Origin: Alphaproteobacteria bacterium
Lineage (GTDB): Bacteria > Pseudomonadota > Alphaproteobacteria > Caulobacterales > Aquidulcibacteraceae
Assembly (NCBI GenBank): GCA_018969015.1
Contig: JAGWZE010000003.1
Location: 62,001-126,000 of the forward strand
Direction: 5' to 3'
Length of the DNA: 64,000 bases
Numbering within the stretch: position 1 is the first letter of the stretch; each line of letters begins with the position of its first letter. Of the stretch, positions 16,377 through 25,048 are shown in pieces. The notes under the pieces were generated by a model. The model did not search any database. It was not told where the DNA came from and saw nothing but the letters and a program-made list of their open reading frames with translations. The position numbers and the translations under genes are program-made.

Positions 16377-16615
16377 TGCGCATCGTCGTCACCCTGGACG
16401 TCATGCTCGCGCGGCGCAAAATGAAGGCGAAGGACCTCGCCGAGCGCGTCGGCATCACGGAAGCGAATCTCTCGCTCCTGCGCACCGGTAAGGTGAAGGG
16501 CGTGCGGTTCGAGACGCTGGCGCGGGTGTGCGAAGCGCTGAACTGCAAGCCTGGCGATCTGCTCGATCTCGCCGAAGGCAGCGCCGAACCCCACTCGACG
16601 ATCGTCGATCTCTAG
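16376..16615 (+). CDS. Cro/XRE-family regulator (YozG-like)
   Basis: This 79-residue protein is little more than one helix-turn-helix domain: VMLARRKMKAKDLAERVGI, then TEANLSLLRTGKVKGVRF, ETLARVCEALNCKPGDLLD. YozG-type regulators look exactly like this and are encoded directly downstream of a DUF2975 membrane protein. It probably represses the shared promoter through the palindrome at 15792-15812. How the membrane protein would affect the regulator is not known. The ATG overlaps the previous stop in TGATG. Confidence 0.88.
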   Translation: MRIVVTLDVMLARRKMKAKDLAERVGITEANLSLLRTGKVKGVRFETLARVCEALNCKPGDLLDLAEGSAEPHSTIVDL

Positions 16616-16649
16616 CCCGGCGCTGCTGAAGGCAATCGCTGCGCGGTTC

Positions 16650-17387
16650 TCACAACCGCCCCTCGCGCCCCCACGTTTCGATCAGCCGTCGCCGCGCGTC
16701 GGGCATGCCGACGCCTTGACGGTCGAACACGCGCCGCTCCAGGAACCAGCCCGCGAGCGCGAAGGCGTCTGCGACGTCGCCGCTTTCGATCGGCGCATCG
16801 GAATCGGTGAGGAACGGCGGAAGCCGGAGCAGTTTGTCGGCATAGGGTTCGCCCGCCGCCGCGCTCGCCGCGCGCCCGGTCTTCGGGCTGACGAAGGCGA
16901 GCCCCTCGGCCGCGCCCGTGACGGCGCAGCGCGTGAGATCGAGGCCGTAACCGACCGCCGCGAGCAGGCCGATCTCGAACCGCGTGTAGAGCGCCGGCGC
17001 GATCTCGCGCTCGGTCAATGCGGGGACGAGCAGCATGAGCGCGTCGTAGAGCGCCGGATAGGCCTGGCGATCGGCGGTGCCGGCGCGCACGAGCGCGACG
17101 GCGGAGGCGAGCGCGGCGAGCGCGCCAGCGTCGCTCATCAGCACGGCCGCGTGCGGCTCCACGAGTTCGACGGGCGCGTAATGGCCGAGCTGATCCCCGG
17201 TGCGCGCCTTCCATGTCGCGCGAACGAGGTTGCCCTGCTGCAGCACCGGCTGCATCCGCCGCGACGCGCCGCCATGGACGTAGCCAGCCACACGCCCGTG
17301 CGCGCGCGCGAACAGCTCCGCCACGGCGCCGCTTTCGCCATGCGGCCGGGCGCCGAGCACCAGCGCGTCGTCGATCCATTCGAGCAT
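16650..17387 (-). CDS. recO: DNA repair protein RecO
   Basis: This 245-residue protein has the N-terminal OB-fold opening MLEWIDDALVLGARPHGESGAV, then ELFARAHGRVAGYVHGGASRR, which is diagnostic for RecO. RecO loads RecA onto SSB-coated DNA with RecR in gap repair and annealing. The C-terminal helical domain has the block RCAVTGAAEGLAFVSPKTGRA but lacks the four-cysteine zinc site of some homologues. It sits next to the era operon, as in other alphaproteobacteria, but with a 224-base gap that carries a repeat. Confidence 0.93.
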   Translation of the reverse strand: MLEWIDDALVLGARPHGESGAVAELFARAHGRVAGYVHGGASRRMQPVLQQGNLVRATWKARTGDQLGHYAPVELVEPHAAVLMSDAGALAALASAVALVRAGTADRQAYPALYDALMLLVPALTEREIAPALYTRFEIGLLAAVGYGLDLTRCAVTGAAEGLAFVSPKTGRAASAAAGEPYADKLLRLPPFLTDSDAPIESGDVADAFALAGWFLERRVFDRQGVGMPDARRRLIETWGREGRL

Positions 17388-17454
17388 CGTGGGATGGGCT
17401 TACCCAAATATTCGACGCCGGGACAGGGCGGCGCCCTGCCAAACGTCCGCCCGT

Positions 17455-17565
17455 CATTCCGGGGCGGCCGAAGGCCGAACCCGGAACCCAGGTGTCTTAG
17501 TGAAGCGACGGACATTGCGCCCGGTCTCCCGGGCTCCGGGTTCGCGCTTTGCGCGCCCCGGAATG
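17455..17565. repeat. nested palindromic intergenic repeat (family C)
   Basis: CATTCCGGGGC (17455-17465) pairs with GCCCCGGAATG (17555-17565), and inside it GAACCCGGA (17477-17485) pairs with TCCGGGTTC (17535-17543). The 111-base element can fold into one long cruciform or hairpin. Elements with this GTCATTCCGGGGC...GGAACCC pattern are common between genes in alphaproteobacteria. It lies between recO and the next gene on the same strand. Confidence 0.75.
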
Positions 17566-17611
17566 ATGGACCGACGGGCGGGTGTTCGTTGTGTGGCGCC
17601 GCGCGCGATCG

Positions 17612-18010
17612 CTAGGCCCGCGCGGTCTCGAGCAGCATGCGCCCGACGACGCGCCATGCGCCCTTTTCTTTCGCGAAGGTGAGCACGTCCTGGCCCGAGG
17701 CGGCGTGGAAGCCGTCGTCGTCCGTCCAGGTCATGTCCCAGGCGTAGCTCGCGACCGCGGTGTCGGTCCATACGCCGATCCAGGCCGGATCTTCCGAATA
17801 CGTTTCAATGACCGTACGTTCGGTGAAGTCGCGATACGTGTCGATGCAGGCCTCGCGTCCCTCGATGAGCGTCATCGTCTGGCCCGGCGCGCCGATCACC
17901 ATGTTCTCGTGGAAGATCGGCTCGAGCGCCGCATAGTCGCCTGTGCGCCATGCCATGGTCAGCTTTCGCAGCAGATCGGAAATGACGGCGCGTTCTGACG
18001 CTATCGACAT
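17612..18010 (-). CDS. SnoaL/NTF2-like protein
   Basis: This 132-residue protein has the NTF2-like opening ISDLLRKLTMAWRTGDYAALEPIF, and the later strands AVASYAWDMTWTDDDGFHAASGQDVLTF and WRVVGRMLLE close the fold. It looks like a DUF4440/SnoaL-type protein with a pocket open to a small ligand. No catalytic residues can be assigned. ATG 18010 has a GAGGGG upstream; the ATG five codons earlier lacks one. It lies downstream of era on the same strand but is separated by a 139-base gap, so it may have its own promoter. Confidence 0.75.
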   Translation of the reverse strand: MSIASERAVISDLLRKLTMAWRTGDYAALEPIFHENMVIGAPGQTMTLIEGREACIDTYRDFTERTVIETYSEDPAWIGVWTDTAVASYAWDMTWTDDDGFHAASGQDVLTFAKEKGAWRVVGRMLLETARA

Positions 18011-18149
18011 CGCAAGACCCCTCATCTGTGTGCCCGACGAGGGAAGAATGACGCGGCCCGCGCGCGAAAGCGACGGAAATGCGGCGCGCTGCGCGTTACG
18101 ATGCGGTCATGCCGCTCACTTCGGGGGCCGTAGCGATCTCGCTGTGCGC

Positions 18150-19088
18150 TCACGCGTCGTAGTCGAGGCCACGCGCAGCATAGAGCGAACGCTCATCGGC
18201 CCAGCCTTCCCGCACCTTCACGTGCAGGAAGAGATGCACCGGTCGATCGAACGCGGCGGCCATCTCTGCCCGCGCGGCTTCGCCGATGGCTTTCACCGTT
18301 TGGCCCTTTTCGCCGATCGCGATGCGGCGCTGGCTGTCACGCGCGACGAAGATCGTCTGTTCGATGCGCACCGAGCCGTCCTTGCGCTCCGTCCAGCTCT
18401 CGGTCTCGACGGTGGTCTCGTAGGGCACTTCGTCATGCAGGCGCAGCATCAGCTTTTCGCGCGTGATCTCCGCCGCCAGCACGCGCGCGGGCGCATCGGC
18501 GGCCTGGTCTTCGGGATAAAGCCACGGGCCCAGCTTCGCCGCGGCGCACAACGCCGTCGCGAGCGCCTCGACGCCATCGCCCGTCTGCGCGGAGATCATG
18601 AAGACGTCGCCATAGGCGCCCGTCTCGTGCAGCGATTTCGCCACCGCCAGTAGCGCCGGCCGCGGCATCGCGTCCACTTTGTTGAGCGCGAGAGTTACGG
18701 TCCTGCCCGTCGCCTTGAAACCTTCGGTGATGCGCGCGACGTCCTGCGCTGTCTTGACGTCAGAGGGCGTCGGGCGGCCTTCGAGGCTGCGCGCATGCGC
18801 GGGCGCATCGACCAGATGCACGACAGCGTCCGCATCCTCCGCCGCGCCCCAGGCCGCACGCACCATCGCGCGATCGAGACGCCGCTTCGGCGCGAACACG
18901 CCGGGCGTGTCGATCAGCACGAGCTGTGTTTTCCCGCGCAGCGCCACGCCGCGCAGCGGGAAGCGCGTCGTTTGGACCTTGTGCGTGACGATCGCCACCT
19001 TCGTGCCGACGAGAAGATTCACGAGCGTCGACTTGCCCGCGTTGGGCGCACCCACGACAGCGACGACGGCGACGGCTTCATCCGACAT
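18150..19088 (-). CDS. era: GTPase Era
   Basis: This 312-residue GTPase binds 16S rRNA and assists small-subunit assembly. The G1 motif GAPNAGKST, G3 DTPGV, G4 NKVD and the G5 region FMISAQ are all present. The C-terminal KH domain contains RRIAIGEKGQTVKAIGEAAR and HLFLHVKVREGW, which are typical of Era. The ATG is inside the end of rnc (11-base overlap), so the two are coupled. It is the last gene of the pyrE-era block. Confidence 0.96.
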   Translation of the reverse strand: MSDEAVAVVAVVGAPNAGKSTLVNLLVGTKVAIVTHKVQTTRFPLRGVALRGKTQLVLIDTPGVFAPKRRLDRAMVRAAWGAAEDADAVVHLVDAPAHARSLEGRPTPSDVKTAQDVARITEGFKATGRTVTLALNKVDAMPRPALLAVAKSLHETGAYGDVFMISAQTGDGVEALATALCAAAKLGPWLYPEDQAADAPARVLAAEITREKLMLRLHDEVPYETTVETESWTERKDGSVRIEQTIFVARDSQRRIAIGEKGQTVKAIGEAARAEMAAAFDRPVHLFLHVKVREGWADERSLYAARGLDYDA

Positions 19089-19770
19089 CGGGAGCTACCT
19101 TTTCCAGAAGCGCCGCAGCGGCCGCGCGTTCGGCGTCGCGTTTGGAGCCGCCCTCACCACGCGCGGCGCCTACGGCGCCCACGCGCACCTCGACGACGAA
19201 GCGCGGCGCATGATCCGGGCCGACGCGGCCCTCGACGACATAGACCGGCGTATCGAGCCGGCGCGCCGCCGCCCATTCCTGCAGCGCGGTCTTGGGGTCT
19301 CGCACGGCCTTGGCGCCGGCCGCAAGCGCTTCGCCCCAGGCGCGGATGACGAACGCACGCGCCGCATCGAGCCCGCCATCGAGATAGAGCGCGGCGATCA
19401 CCGCTTCGCAAGCGTCGGCGAGGATCGTGTCCTTGTCGCGCCCGCCGCTCGCCTCCTCCGCTTTCGACAACGTCAGCGCAGCGCCGAGATCGACGGCGCG
19501 GGCCGCGCGGGCGCACGCCGTGCGATTGACGAGCGCGTTGAGACGCAGCGCCAGATCGGCCTCCCGGCACGAGGGATCAGCCGCCCAAAGGTGCTGCGCC
19601 ACCACGAGCCCGAGCACGCGATCGCCGAGGAATTCGAGGCGTTCGTTCGTCGCGACATCGCGCCGGCCTTCGGCCGCGCTCGCATGGATCAACGCTTCTT
19701 CGAGCAGACCGCGCTGCGTGAAGGTCCATCCGATCCGCGCTTCCAGCCGGGACAGATCCGCCGCCGTCAA
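19078..19770 (-). CDS. rnc: ribonuclease III
   Basis: This 230-residue enzyme cleaves double-stranded RNA in rRNA and mRNA processing. The signature NERLEFLGDRVLGLV is at about residues 42-56 and carries the acidic catalytic residues, with the second cluster in DACEAVIAALYLDGG. A C-terminal double-stranded-RNA-binding domain begins near residue 160 (DPKTALQEWAAARRLDTPVY). The start overlaps the lepB stop (ATGA) and the end overlaps era. Confidence 0.96.
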   Translation of the reverse strand: MTAADLSRLEARIGWTFTQRGLLEEALIHASAAEGRRDVATNERLEFLGDRVLGLVVAQHLWAADPSCREADLALRLNALVNRTACARAARAVDLGAALTLSKAEEASGGRDKDTILADACEAVIAALYLDGGLDAARAFVIRAWGEALAAGAKAVRDPKTALQEWAAARRLDTPVYVVEGRVGPDHAPRFVVEVRVGAVGAARGEGGSKRDAERAAAAALLEKVAPDVG

Positions 19771-20492
19771 TTCAGGCCCTTGCCTAGCCGGTCCGCGCGC
19801 GGGGCAAGACCATCGAACGAGATCACGACGAACTGCGCCTTGCCAACCAGATGGTCGTACGGGACGTAGCCGACGCTGCCGCGGCTGTCGTCGGAGTTGT
19901 CGCGGTCGTCGCCCATGAAGAAATAGCGCCCCTCGGGCACGACGAAGACGGGCGTGGTGTCGAACACGCCGGCGCGCTCGCGATCGAACGTGGTGTAGCT
20001 GACGCCGTTCGGCAGCGTCTCGCGGAACGCCTGGATGTCGACGACGGCGCCGGTGGCTTCCTTGAACGGACGCAGGCCGAGCGACTCGCGCTGCACCGGC
20101 TCGTCATTGATGAACAGCTCGCCGTTGCGAACCTGGATGCGATCGCCCGGCAAGCCGATGAGCCGCTTGATCAGGTCGCGGTCCTCCTGGCGCTCGGGCC
20201 GGAACACGATGATGTCGCCGCGCTTGGGCTCGCCCGCGAGGAGCCGGCCCTCGATCGGCAGCACGTCCTGCAGCGGGGTGAACGAGAAGCGGCTGTAGCC
20301 GTACGACCACTTGGTCACGACGATGTAGTCGCCGACCATCAAGGTCGGTTGCATCGAGCCAGACGGGATCCGGAACGGCTGGGCGATGACGAACCGGATC
20401 ACCATGGCGAGCGCCAGGGCGTACAGGATCGTCTTGATGTTCTCCCACAGGCCGGACCCGGCCGAACGCGGCGTCGCGGGCGTGCTGGTCAT
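19767..20492 (-). CDS. lepB: signal peptidase I
   Basis: LepB removes signal peptides from exported proteins at the outer face of the inner membrane. The 241-residue form has one membrane helix (about residues 18-38), the catalytic serine S46 in RIPSGSMQPTL, and the catalytic lysine K109 in IKRLIGLPGDRIQV. GDDRDNSDDSRGSVGYVP is the conserved box E. I chose ATG 20492 because the upstream alternative lies within acpS. An AGGAAAAGG sits upstream. The gene is coupled to rnc. Confidence 0.95.
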   Translation of the reverse strand: MTSTPATPRSAGSGLWENIKTILYALALAMVIRFVIAQPFRIPSGSMQPTLMVGDYIVVTKWSYGYSRFSFTPLQDVLPIEGRLLAGEPKRGDIIVFRPERQEDRDLIKRLIGLPGDRIQVRNGELFINDEPVQRESLGLRPFKEATGAVVDIQAFRETLPNGVSYTTFDRERAGVFDTTPVFVVPEGRYFFMGDDRDNSDDSRGSVGYVPYDHLVGKAQFVVISFDGLAPRADRLGKGLN

Positions 20493-20508
20493 GGGCGAAA
20501 GCCTTTTC

Positions 20509-20922
20509 CTACCGGCCGGGCGCATCGGGGCGCGCGGAGATCACGACGATCGCCTGGGCCAACGGATGGTCGTCGGTCAGGCTCAAATGGATGTCGGCGA
20601 CCCACCCCTCGGGCGTCAACTCTTTTAGCCGCGCAAGGGCGCCGCCGGTGAGCGCCATGGTCGGCCGGCCTGAGGAAAGGTTGGTCACGCCCATGTCGCG
20701 CCAATAGACCCCCCGGCTGATGCCGGTGCCGAGCGCCTTGGAGCAGGCCTCCTTGGCGGCGAAGCGCTTGGCGAGGGTGTCGGCGGCCTTGTCGGGCCGG
20801 CGCCGGGCGCGAGCCTGCTCGGTGGGGGTGTAGAGCCGGTTGAGGAAGCGTTCCCCGTGCCGGTCGAGGACGCGCGCGACGCGGCGGATGTCGATCAGGT
20901 CGGAGCCGATGCCGAGGATCAT
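20509..20922 (-). CDS. acpS: holo-[acyl-carrier-protein] synthase
   Basis: AcpS transfers the 4'-phosphopantetheine arm from CoA to acyl-carrier protein. The magnesium-binding residues are visible as D8 in GIGSDLIDI and E58 in [14 protein letters not shown]. The length of 137 residues is normal. It lies three bases after pdxJ and 16 before lepB within one operon. The [20 protein letters not shown] segment is the conserved substrate loop. Confidence 0.95.
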   Translation of the reverse strand: MILGIGSDLIDIRRVARVLDRHGERFLNRLYTPTEQARARRRPDKAADTLAKRFAAKEACSKALGTGISRGVYWRDMGVTNLSSGRPTMALTGGALARLKELTPEGWVADIHLSLTDDHPLAQAIVVISARPDAPGR

Positions 20923-20925
20923 CGC

Positions 20926-21681
20926 CTAGCTCCGTGCGGCGTCCATCAGCGCCCGCATCCGGCGGATCGCCGCCTCGAGCCCCACGAAGATCGCCTCGCC
21001 GATCAGGAAATGGCCGATATTGAGCTCGCGCACCTGCGGGATCGCGGCGACCGGCTGGACGCTGTCGAACGTCAGCCCGTGCCCGGCGTGGATCTCGAGG
21101 CCCCGCGCGGCCCCGACGTCTGCCGCGCGCACGAGCCGGTCGAGATGCGCACGCACCGCCGCGGTGTCGCCTTCGGCCGCGGCCTCGCAATAGGCGCCCG
21201 TGTGCAACTCCACCACCGGCGCACCGAGCGCCTCGGCGACGGCGATCTGCACCGGGTCCGGCTCGATGAAGAGCGAAACGCGCACGCCCGCGTCGCGCAG
21301 TTTGGTGACGATCGGCGCCACGCTGTTGTGGAACCGCGCCACGTCGAGCCCGCCTTCGGTCGTGCGCTCTTCCCGGCGCTCGGGAACGAGACACGCCGCG
21401 TGCGGCTTGAAGGCGAGCGCGATGGCGAGCATTTCGTCCGTGCACGCCATTTCCAGATTGATCGGCAGGCTCACCGCCTGCCCGATGCGCGCGAGATCCT
21501 CGTCGCGGATGTGGCGGCGGTCCTCGCGCAGGTGAAGCGTGATGCCGTCGGCGCCGGCGGCCTGCGCCAGCTGCGCCGCGCGCACGGGATCGGGATGGGC
21601 GCCGCCCCGCGCATTGCGGATGGTGGCGACGTGATCGATGTTCACGCCCAGACGCAGCGGCGAAGACACGGCGCCGGCCAT
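20926..21681 (-). CDS. pdxJ: pyridoxine 5'-phosphate synthase
   Basis: PdxJ joins 1-deoxyxylulose 5-phosphate and 3-amino-2-oxopropyl phosphate to make pyridoxine 5'-phosphate, the last ring-forming step of vitamin B6 synthesis. The TIM-barrel sequence starts with LGVNIDHVATIRNARGG, and GITLHLREDRRHI, ELHTGAYCEA and AGHGLTFDSV are further conserved blocks. 251 residues is normal. It starts one base from the pyrE stop. Confidence 0.96.
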   Translation of the reverse strand: MAGAVSSPLRLGVNIDHVATIRNARGGAHPDPVRAAQLAQAAGADGITLHLREDRRHIRDEDLARIGQAVSLPINLEMACTDEMLAIALAFKPHAACLVPERREERTTEGGLDVARFHNSVAPIVTKLRDAGVRVSLFIEPDPVQIAVAEALGAPVVELHTGAYCEAAAEGDTAAVRAHLDRLVRAADVGAARGLEIHAGHGLTFDSVQPVAAIPQVRELNIGHFLIGEAIFVGLEAAIRRMRALMDAARS

Positions 21682-21682
21682 C

Positions 21683-22291
21683 TCAGAGGCTCCGACTGCC
21701 GGGCTTGGTCGCCGGGATCGCGGCGAGTTCGGGCGGCAAGGCGTCCGCCGGATAGGCCGGTGCGGTCACGCGTGCGAGCGCCACGAGCGGGGCGCCGATG
21801 TCGGCCGTCCCGCCGGAGCGGTCGATCAGGCAGGCCGCGCCGATGAGCGTGCCCGGCAGGTCACGGATCGCGGCCAGGCACTCGCGCGACGACAGGCCCG
21901 TTGTCACGACGTCCTCCACCATCAGCACCCGGGCGCCCGGCTCGATCGTGAAGCCGCGACGCAGGCGGAACTGCCCCTCCTCGCGCTCGACGAAGACCGC
22001 CTTGGCCCCCAGCGCCCGGGCGGTCTCGTACCCCGGAATGATGGCCCCCACGGCCGGCGAGACGACGACGTCGATTGCGCCGTAGGCGGCCTGCGCCTTC
22101 GCGGCGAGCGCGCGGCAGAGCTTCTCGGTGCGCGCCGGGTCCTGGAAGACGAAGGCCTTCTGGAAGAAGATCGGGCTGTGCAGCCCGGACGACAGCACGA
22201 AATGGCCTTCGAGCAGCGCGCCGGCGGCGCGGAACTCCTCAAGGACCTGGGCTTCGGTCAGGGCGGCGGCGGCGAGAGAGGCGCTGGTCAT
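21683..22291 (-). CDS. pyrE: orotate phosphoribosyltransferase
   Basis: PyrE makes orotidine 5'-phosphate from orotate and PRPP in pyrimidine synthesis. The PRPP loop [16 protein letters not shown] is at about residue 120-135, and [15 protein letters not shown] near the N-terminus is conserved. 202 residues from ATG 22291 fits the family; a longer start at 22357 adds nonconserved residues. It appears to head the pyrE-pdxJ-acpS-lepB-rnc-era operon and is divergent from the histidine kinase gene. Confidence 0.95.
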   Translation of the reverse strand: MTSASLAAAALTEAQVLEEFRAAGALLEGHFVLSSGLHSPIFFQKAFVFQDPARTEKLCRALAAKAQAAYGAIDVVVSPAVGAIIPGYETARALGAKAVFVEREEGQFRLRRGFTIEPGARVLMVEDVVTTGLSSRECLAAIRDLPGTLIGAACLIDRSGGTADIGAPLVALARVTAPAYPADALPPELAAIPATKPGSRSL

Positions 22292-22425
22292 GGCGGCTAC
22301 ATAGCGCCATCCCCGGCCCCCGCGGAAGTCCGGCTGCGTGGGCGTTTTGCGGTTCACGGTGCGGGCAGGTATGCTCCCCGCAGCCTCGATGCGCCCTCGG
22401 CGTCCCGTGGCGGGTTGAGAACGCC

Positions 22426-24012
22426 ATGCAGCAATTCAGGCGAACGCTCGCGGCGCTTGCCGTTGCGGCGACGTTGCCGACCATCGTCCTTTCCGCGGTT
22501 CAGGTCACGCTCGCGCTCAATGACGAGCGGCGCACGACCGAGCGCGAGATGATCGACCGCGCGCGGCGTATCTCGCTGATGGTGGACGCCGAGGTCCAAT
22601 CCGACGTGACCGGCCTGCGCGCTCTCGCCACGGCCCAATCGCTCGCCGAGGGTCGTTTCTCGGACTTCAGCGAGCGGGCCCGCGGCGCGCTTTCGCTCGA
22701 GCCGTCATGGCGCGTCATCCATGTGGTCGATGCGCGCTCCGGGCGCACGCTCTCGTCCATCGCGGCCGATGCGCAATCGGCCGTCGGCGCGCTGGAGTCC
22801 CCGCCGCCGAGCGTGGATCCGCGCCGCGCGCACCCGGTTCTCTCCGAGGACGGACGATTGCTGTTCGTCAGCGTCGCGCCGCAACCCCACGCCGGCCCGC
22901 CGCGCTACATCGTGACGCTCGGCAAGGACACGCTCGTGTTCCAGCGCACGCTGCAGGCCAACGCCTCGCCCGGCGAGCTTGCCGCGCTGGTGATGGCCGA
23001 TGGCCGCTTCCTCGGCCGCACCATCAATTACGAGCAGCGACGCGGACGCTTCGCCACCTCCCATCTGCGCGAGGCCATCGCGAGGGGCGAGAGCGGCGTC
23101 TATCGCGGCGTCACGCTGGAAGGCATGAGCAACTACACGGCGTTCTGGAAATCGCCGGCCACCCGGATCTCGGCCCACATCGCCACGCCGAGTTGGAGCA
23201 TCGACCAAGCGCGCATCGGCTCCGCCCTCATCGCGATCGGCGCCTCGTTTGCGGCCCTGGCGATCGCGGTGGCCCTGTCCTGGCTCGTCCTGCGCGAGCT
23301 CGCGGAACGGCGCGCGGTCGATACGGCGCTGGCGCAGGCGCAGAAGATGGAGGCCGTTGGCCGGATGTCGGGCGGCCTCGCGCATGACTTCGCCAACATC
23401 GTCGCCGCGTTCGGCGCGGGCCTACGGCTGCTGTCGCGTGAACCCGGCTTGTCCGAACGCGGCAAGACCGTGCTGGGCGAACTCGAAGGCGCGGTGGATC
23501 GGGCGCTCGCCCTTTCCCGCCGCCTGCTCGATTTCGCGCGCGTGCAGGACGTCGCGCTCGAGACGGTCGACGTGCCTTCGGCGCTGAAGACGATCGAGGA
23601 CCTCGTGCGCCACACCGTCGGCCCCGGCATCGAGGTTCGCTACGACATCGCCGCCGAGGCCGGGGCGGCGCTCACCAATGCCCACGAATTCGAGATGGCG
23701 GTGCTCAATCTCGCCGCGAACGCGCGTGACGCGATGCCGGGCGGCGGTCTCCTCACGATCAGCGCCGCGCCGTCCCAGACCAAGCGCCCGATGATCGACA
23801 TCAGCGTCACGGACACCGGCGAAGGCATGAGCGACGAGGTGCGCCAGCGCGCGCTGGAGCCGTTCTTCACCACCAAGCCGGCCGGCCAGGGCACGGGGCT
23901 CGGCCTTGCGCAGGTCGTGTCGCTGGCGCGCCGCTCGAAGGGCGACGTGGAGATCGAAAGCGCGCCCGGCGCCGGAACGCGCGTTGTCCTGCGCCTGCCG
24001 CGGGCGTCCTAG
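22426..24012 (+). CDS. membrane sensor histidine kinase
   Basis: This 528-residue kinase has two membrane helices (about residues 7-29 and 265-287) bounding a periplasmic sensor domain of about 230 residues that resembles a Cache domain. The dimerisation H-box is [14 protein letters not shown] with phospho-acceptor H320. The ATPase part has the N-box [15 protein letters not shown]1 SVTDTGEGM and G2 [11 protein letters not shown]. It ends after the kinase core with no receiver or PAS domain. No complete response regulator lies beside it; the convergent neighbour looks like a degenerate receiver. The signal is unknown. Confidence 0.93.
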   Translation: MQQFRRTLAALAVAATLPTIVLSAVQVTLALNDERRTTEREMIDRARRISLMVDAEVQSDVTGLRALATAQSLAEGRFSDFSERARGALSLEPSWRVIHVVDARSGRTLSSIAADAQSAVGALESPPPSVDPRRAHPVLSEDGRLLFVSVAPQPHAGPPRYIVTLGKDTLVFQRTLQANASPGELAALVMADGRFLGRTINYEQRRGRFATSHLREAIARGESGVYRGVTLEGMSNYTAFWKSPATRISAHIATPSWSIDQARIGSALIAIGASFAALAIAVALSWLVLRELAERRAVDTALAQAQKMEAVGRMSGGLAHDFANIVAAFGAGLRLLSREPGLSERGKTVLGELEGAVDRALALSRRLLDFARVQDVALETVDVPSALKTIEDLVRHTVGPGIEVRYDIAAEAGAALTNAHEFEMAVLNLAANARDAMPGGGLLTISAAPSQTKRPMIDISVTDTGEGMSDEVRQRALEPFFTTKPAGQGTGLGLAQVVSLARRSKGDVEIESAPGAGTRVVLRLPRAS

Positions 24013-24015
24013 AAG

Positions 24016-24777
24016 TCAGACGAGCTGGGCGCGCGCGTTGAGCCGCGCGACGACGTCCTGAAGCGCCTGATCGAAGGCCGTCTTGTCGAAGCGAGCTGGC
24101 GGAATGAGGCGGCGCGCCTCGGTCCGCAGGCGTTGCGCGGGCGCATAGAGCGCGGCGTCGCCGGAGGCGCGCGCCGCCGCTTCGAGATCGGTGACGATTT
24201 CGAGGAAGTCGCGCCGCTGCTCCACGGGCGCGGTTTCGATCGCGACGACCGCGCACATCATGCGCCGGTGGAGCCGCGGCAGCATCGCGGGCGAAACGTC
24301 GCCGAGCTGGTCCACGCGGCTGCGGCGCGCCACCTGCTTCTGATCGGTCGCGCGGCGCGCGTGCAACAGGAACATCGGACGCCGCCGGCGCCGGCACGGC
24401 CCGATATAGACGGTGCTGACGACCCAGGGCGGGCTCTCGTGCAGCGCCTCTTCGATGACCTCGATCTGCTTGGCGTGCGAGTGTTCGCCGCGGATCGGCA
24501 GAGCGCCGGCTGCGAGCCAATCATCCACGTCGCTGCGGGCCGCGCCCACCACGATCGCGGGGGCGAACCGGATCGCGCCGTTGTTGGTGCGCCGCAGGGT
24601 CATGAGTTCGTGCGGGCCGAAGGCCTCGTCGTTCGCGCCGGACAGGATCAGCGGCACCGGCTTCGGCAGCTGAAGCAGCAGCAAAGGCGAGATGCGGCGC
24701 ACGAGCGCGGACGGCGCGTGCTCGCGAATGGCGGTCAAGAGCCCGCCCTTCAGCTTCGCATCCACGACCCAACGCAT
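24016..24777 (-). CDS. protein with a probable degenerate receiver domain
   Basis: This 253-residue protein has no match that I can name. Its middle part, from LMTLRRTNNGAIRFAPAIVV to VVSTVYIGPCRRRRR (about residues 55-135), follows the order of the last half of many alphaproteobacterial receiver domains: helix 3, strand 4, then a tail ending in a (F/Y)xGPxRRRR box. The expected phospho-Asp strand and the strand-5 Lys-Pro are absent; the matching positions read VPLILSGANDEAF and LPIRGEH. The C-terminal 110 residues are helical. It ends three bases from the histidine kinase stop, on the opposite strand. Confidence 0.6.
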   Translation of the reverse strand: MRWVVDAKLKGGLLTAIREHAPSALVRRISPLLLLQLPKPVPLILSGANDEAFGPHELMTLRRTNNGAIRFAPAIVVGAARSDVDDWLAAGALPIRGEHSHAKQIEVIEEALHESPPWVVSTVYIGPCRRRRRPMFLLHARRATDQKQVARRSRVDQLGDVSPAMLPRLHRRMMCAVVAIETAPVEQRRDFLEIVTDLEAAARASGDAALYAPAQRLRTEARRLIPPARFDKTAFDQALQDVVARLNARAQLV

Positions 24778-24920
24778 CGAGAGACCGCCACTCCTCGCCA
24801 AACCAGTCCGCACACACGGCGCGGAATTCTAGCGGCTGCTTTTACGCGAGAGGCGTTAATGGCGCGTACACGATGAAGGTTAATCAACATCATTTGGGGA
24901 GTTGAGCCGCTCTTGCGTGA

Positions 24921-25014
24921 CGTCATCCGCGGCGCGCCAGAGGCGCGTCGGGATCCAGGACCGCGCCGTGGTGGTCTGGATCTCCGACCTCGCTTTGCTC
25001 TGTCGAGGATGACG
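24921..25014. repeat. palindromic intergenic repeat (family D)
   Basis: CGTCATCC (24921-24928) pairs with GGATGACG (25007-25014), with a degenerate inner pair around GGGATCCAG and TCTGGATCT. The layout matches the copy at 29546. It lies downstream of the rsh stop and upstream of the pseudo-receiver gene. Confidence 0.7.
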
Positions 25015-25048
25015 GCGGCGCCTCGCCGGCCGGCAGGGCCGGAGGGGC

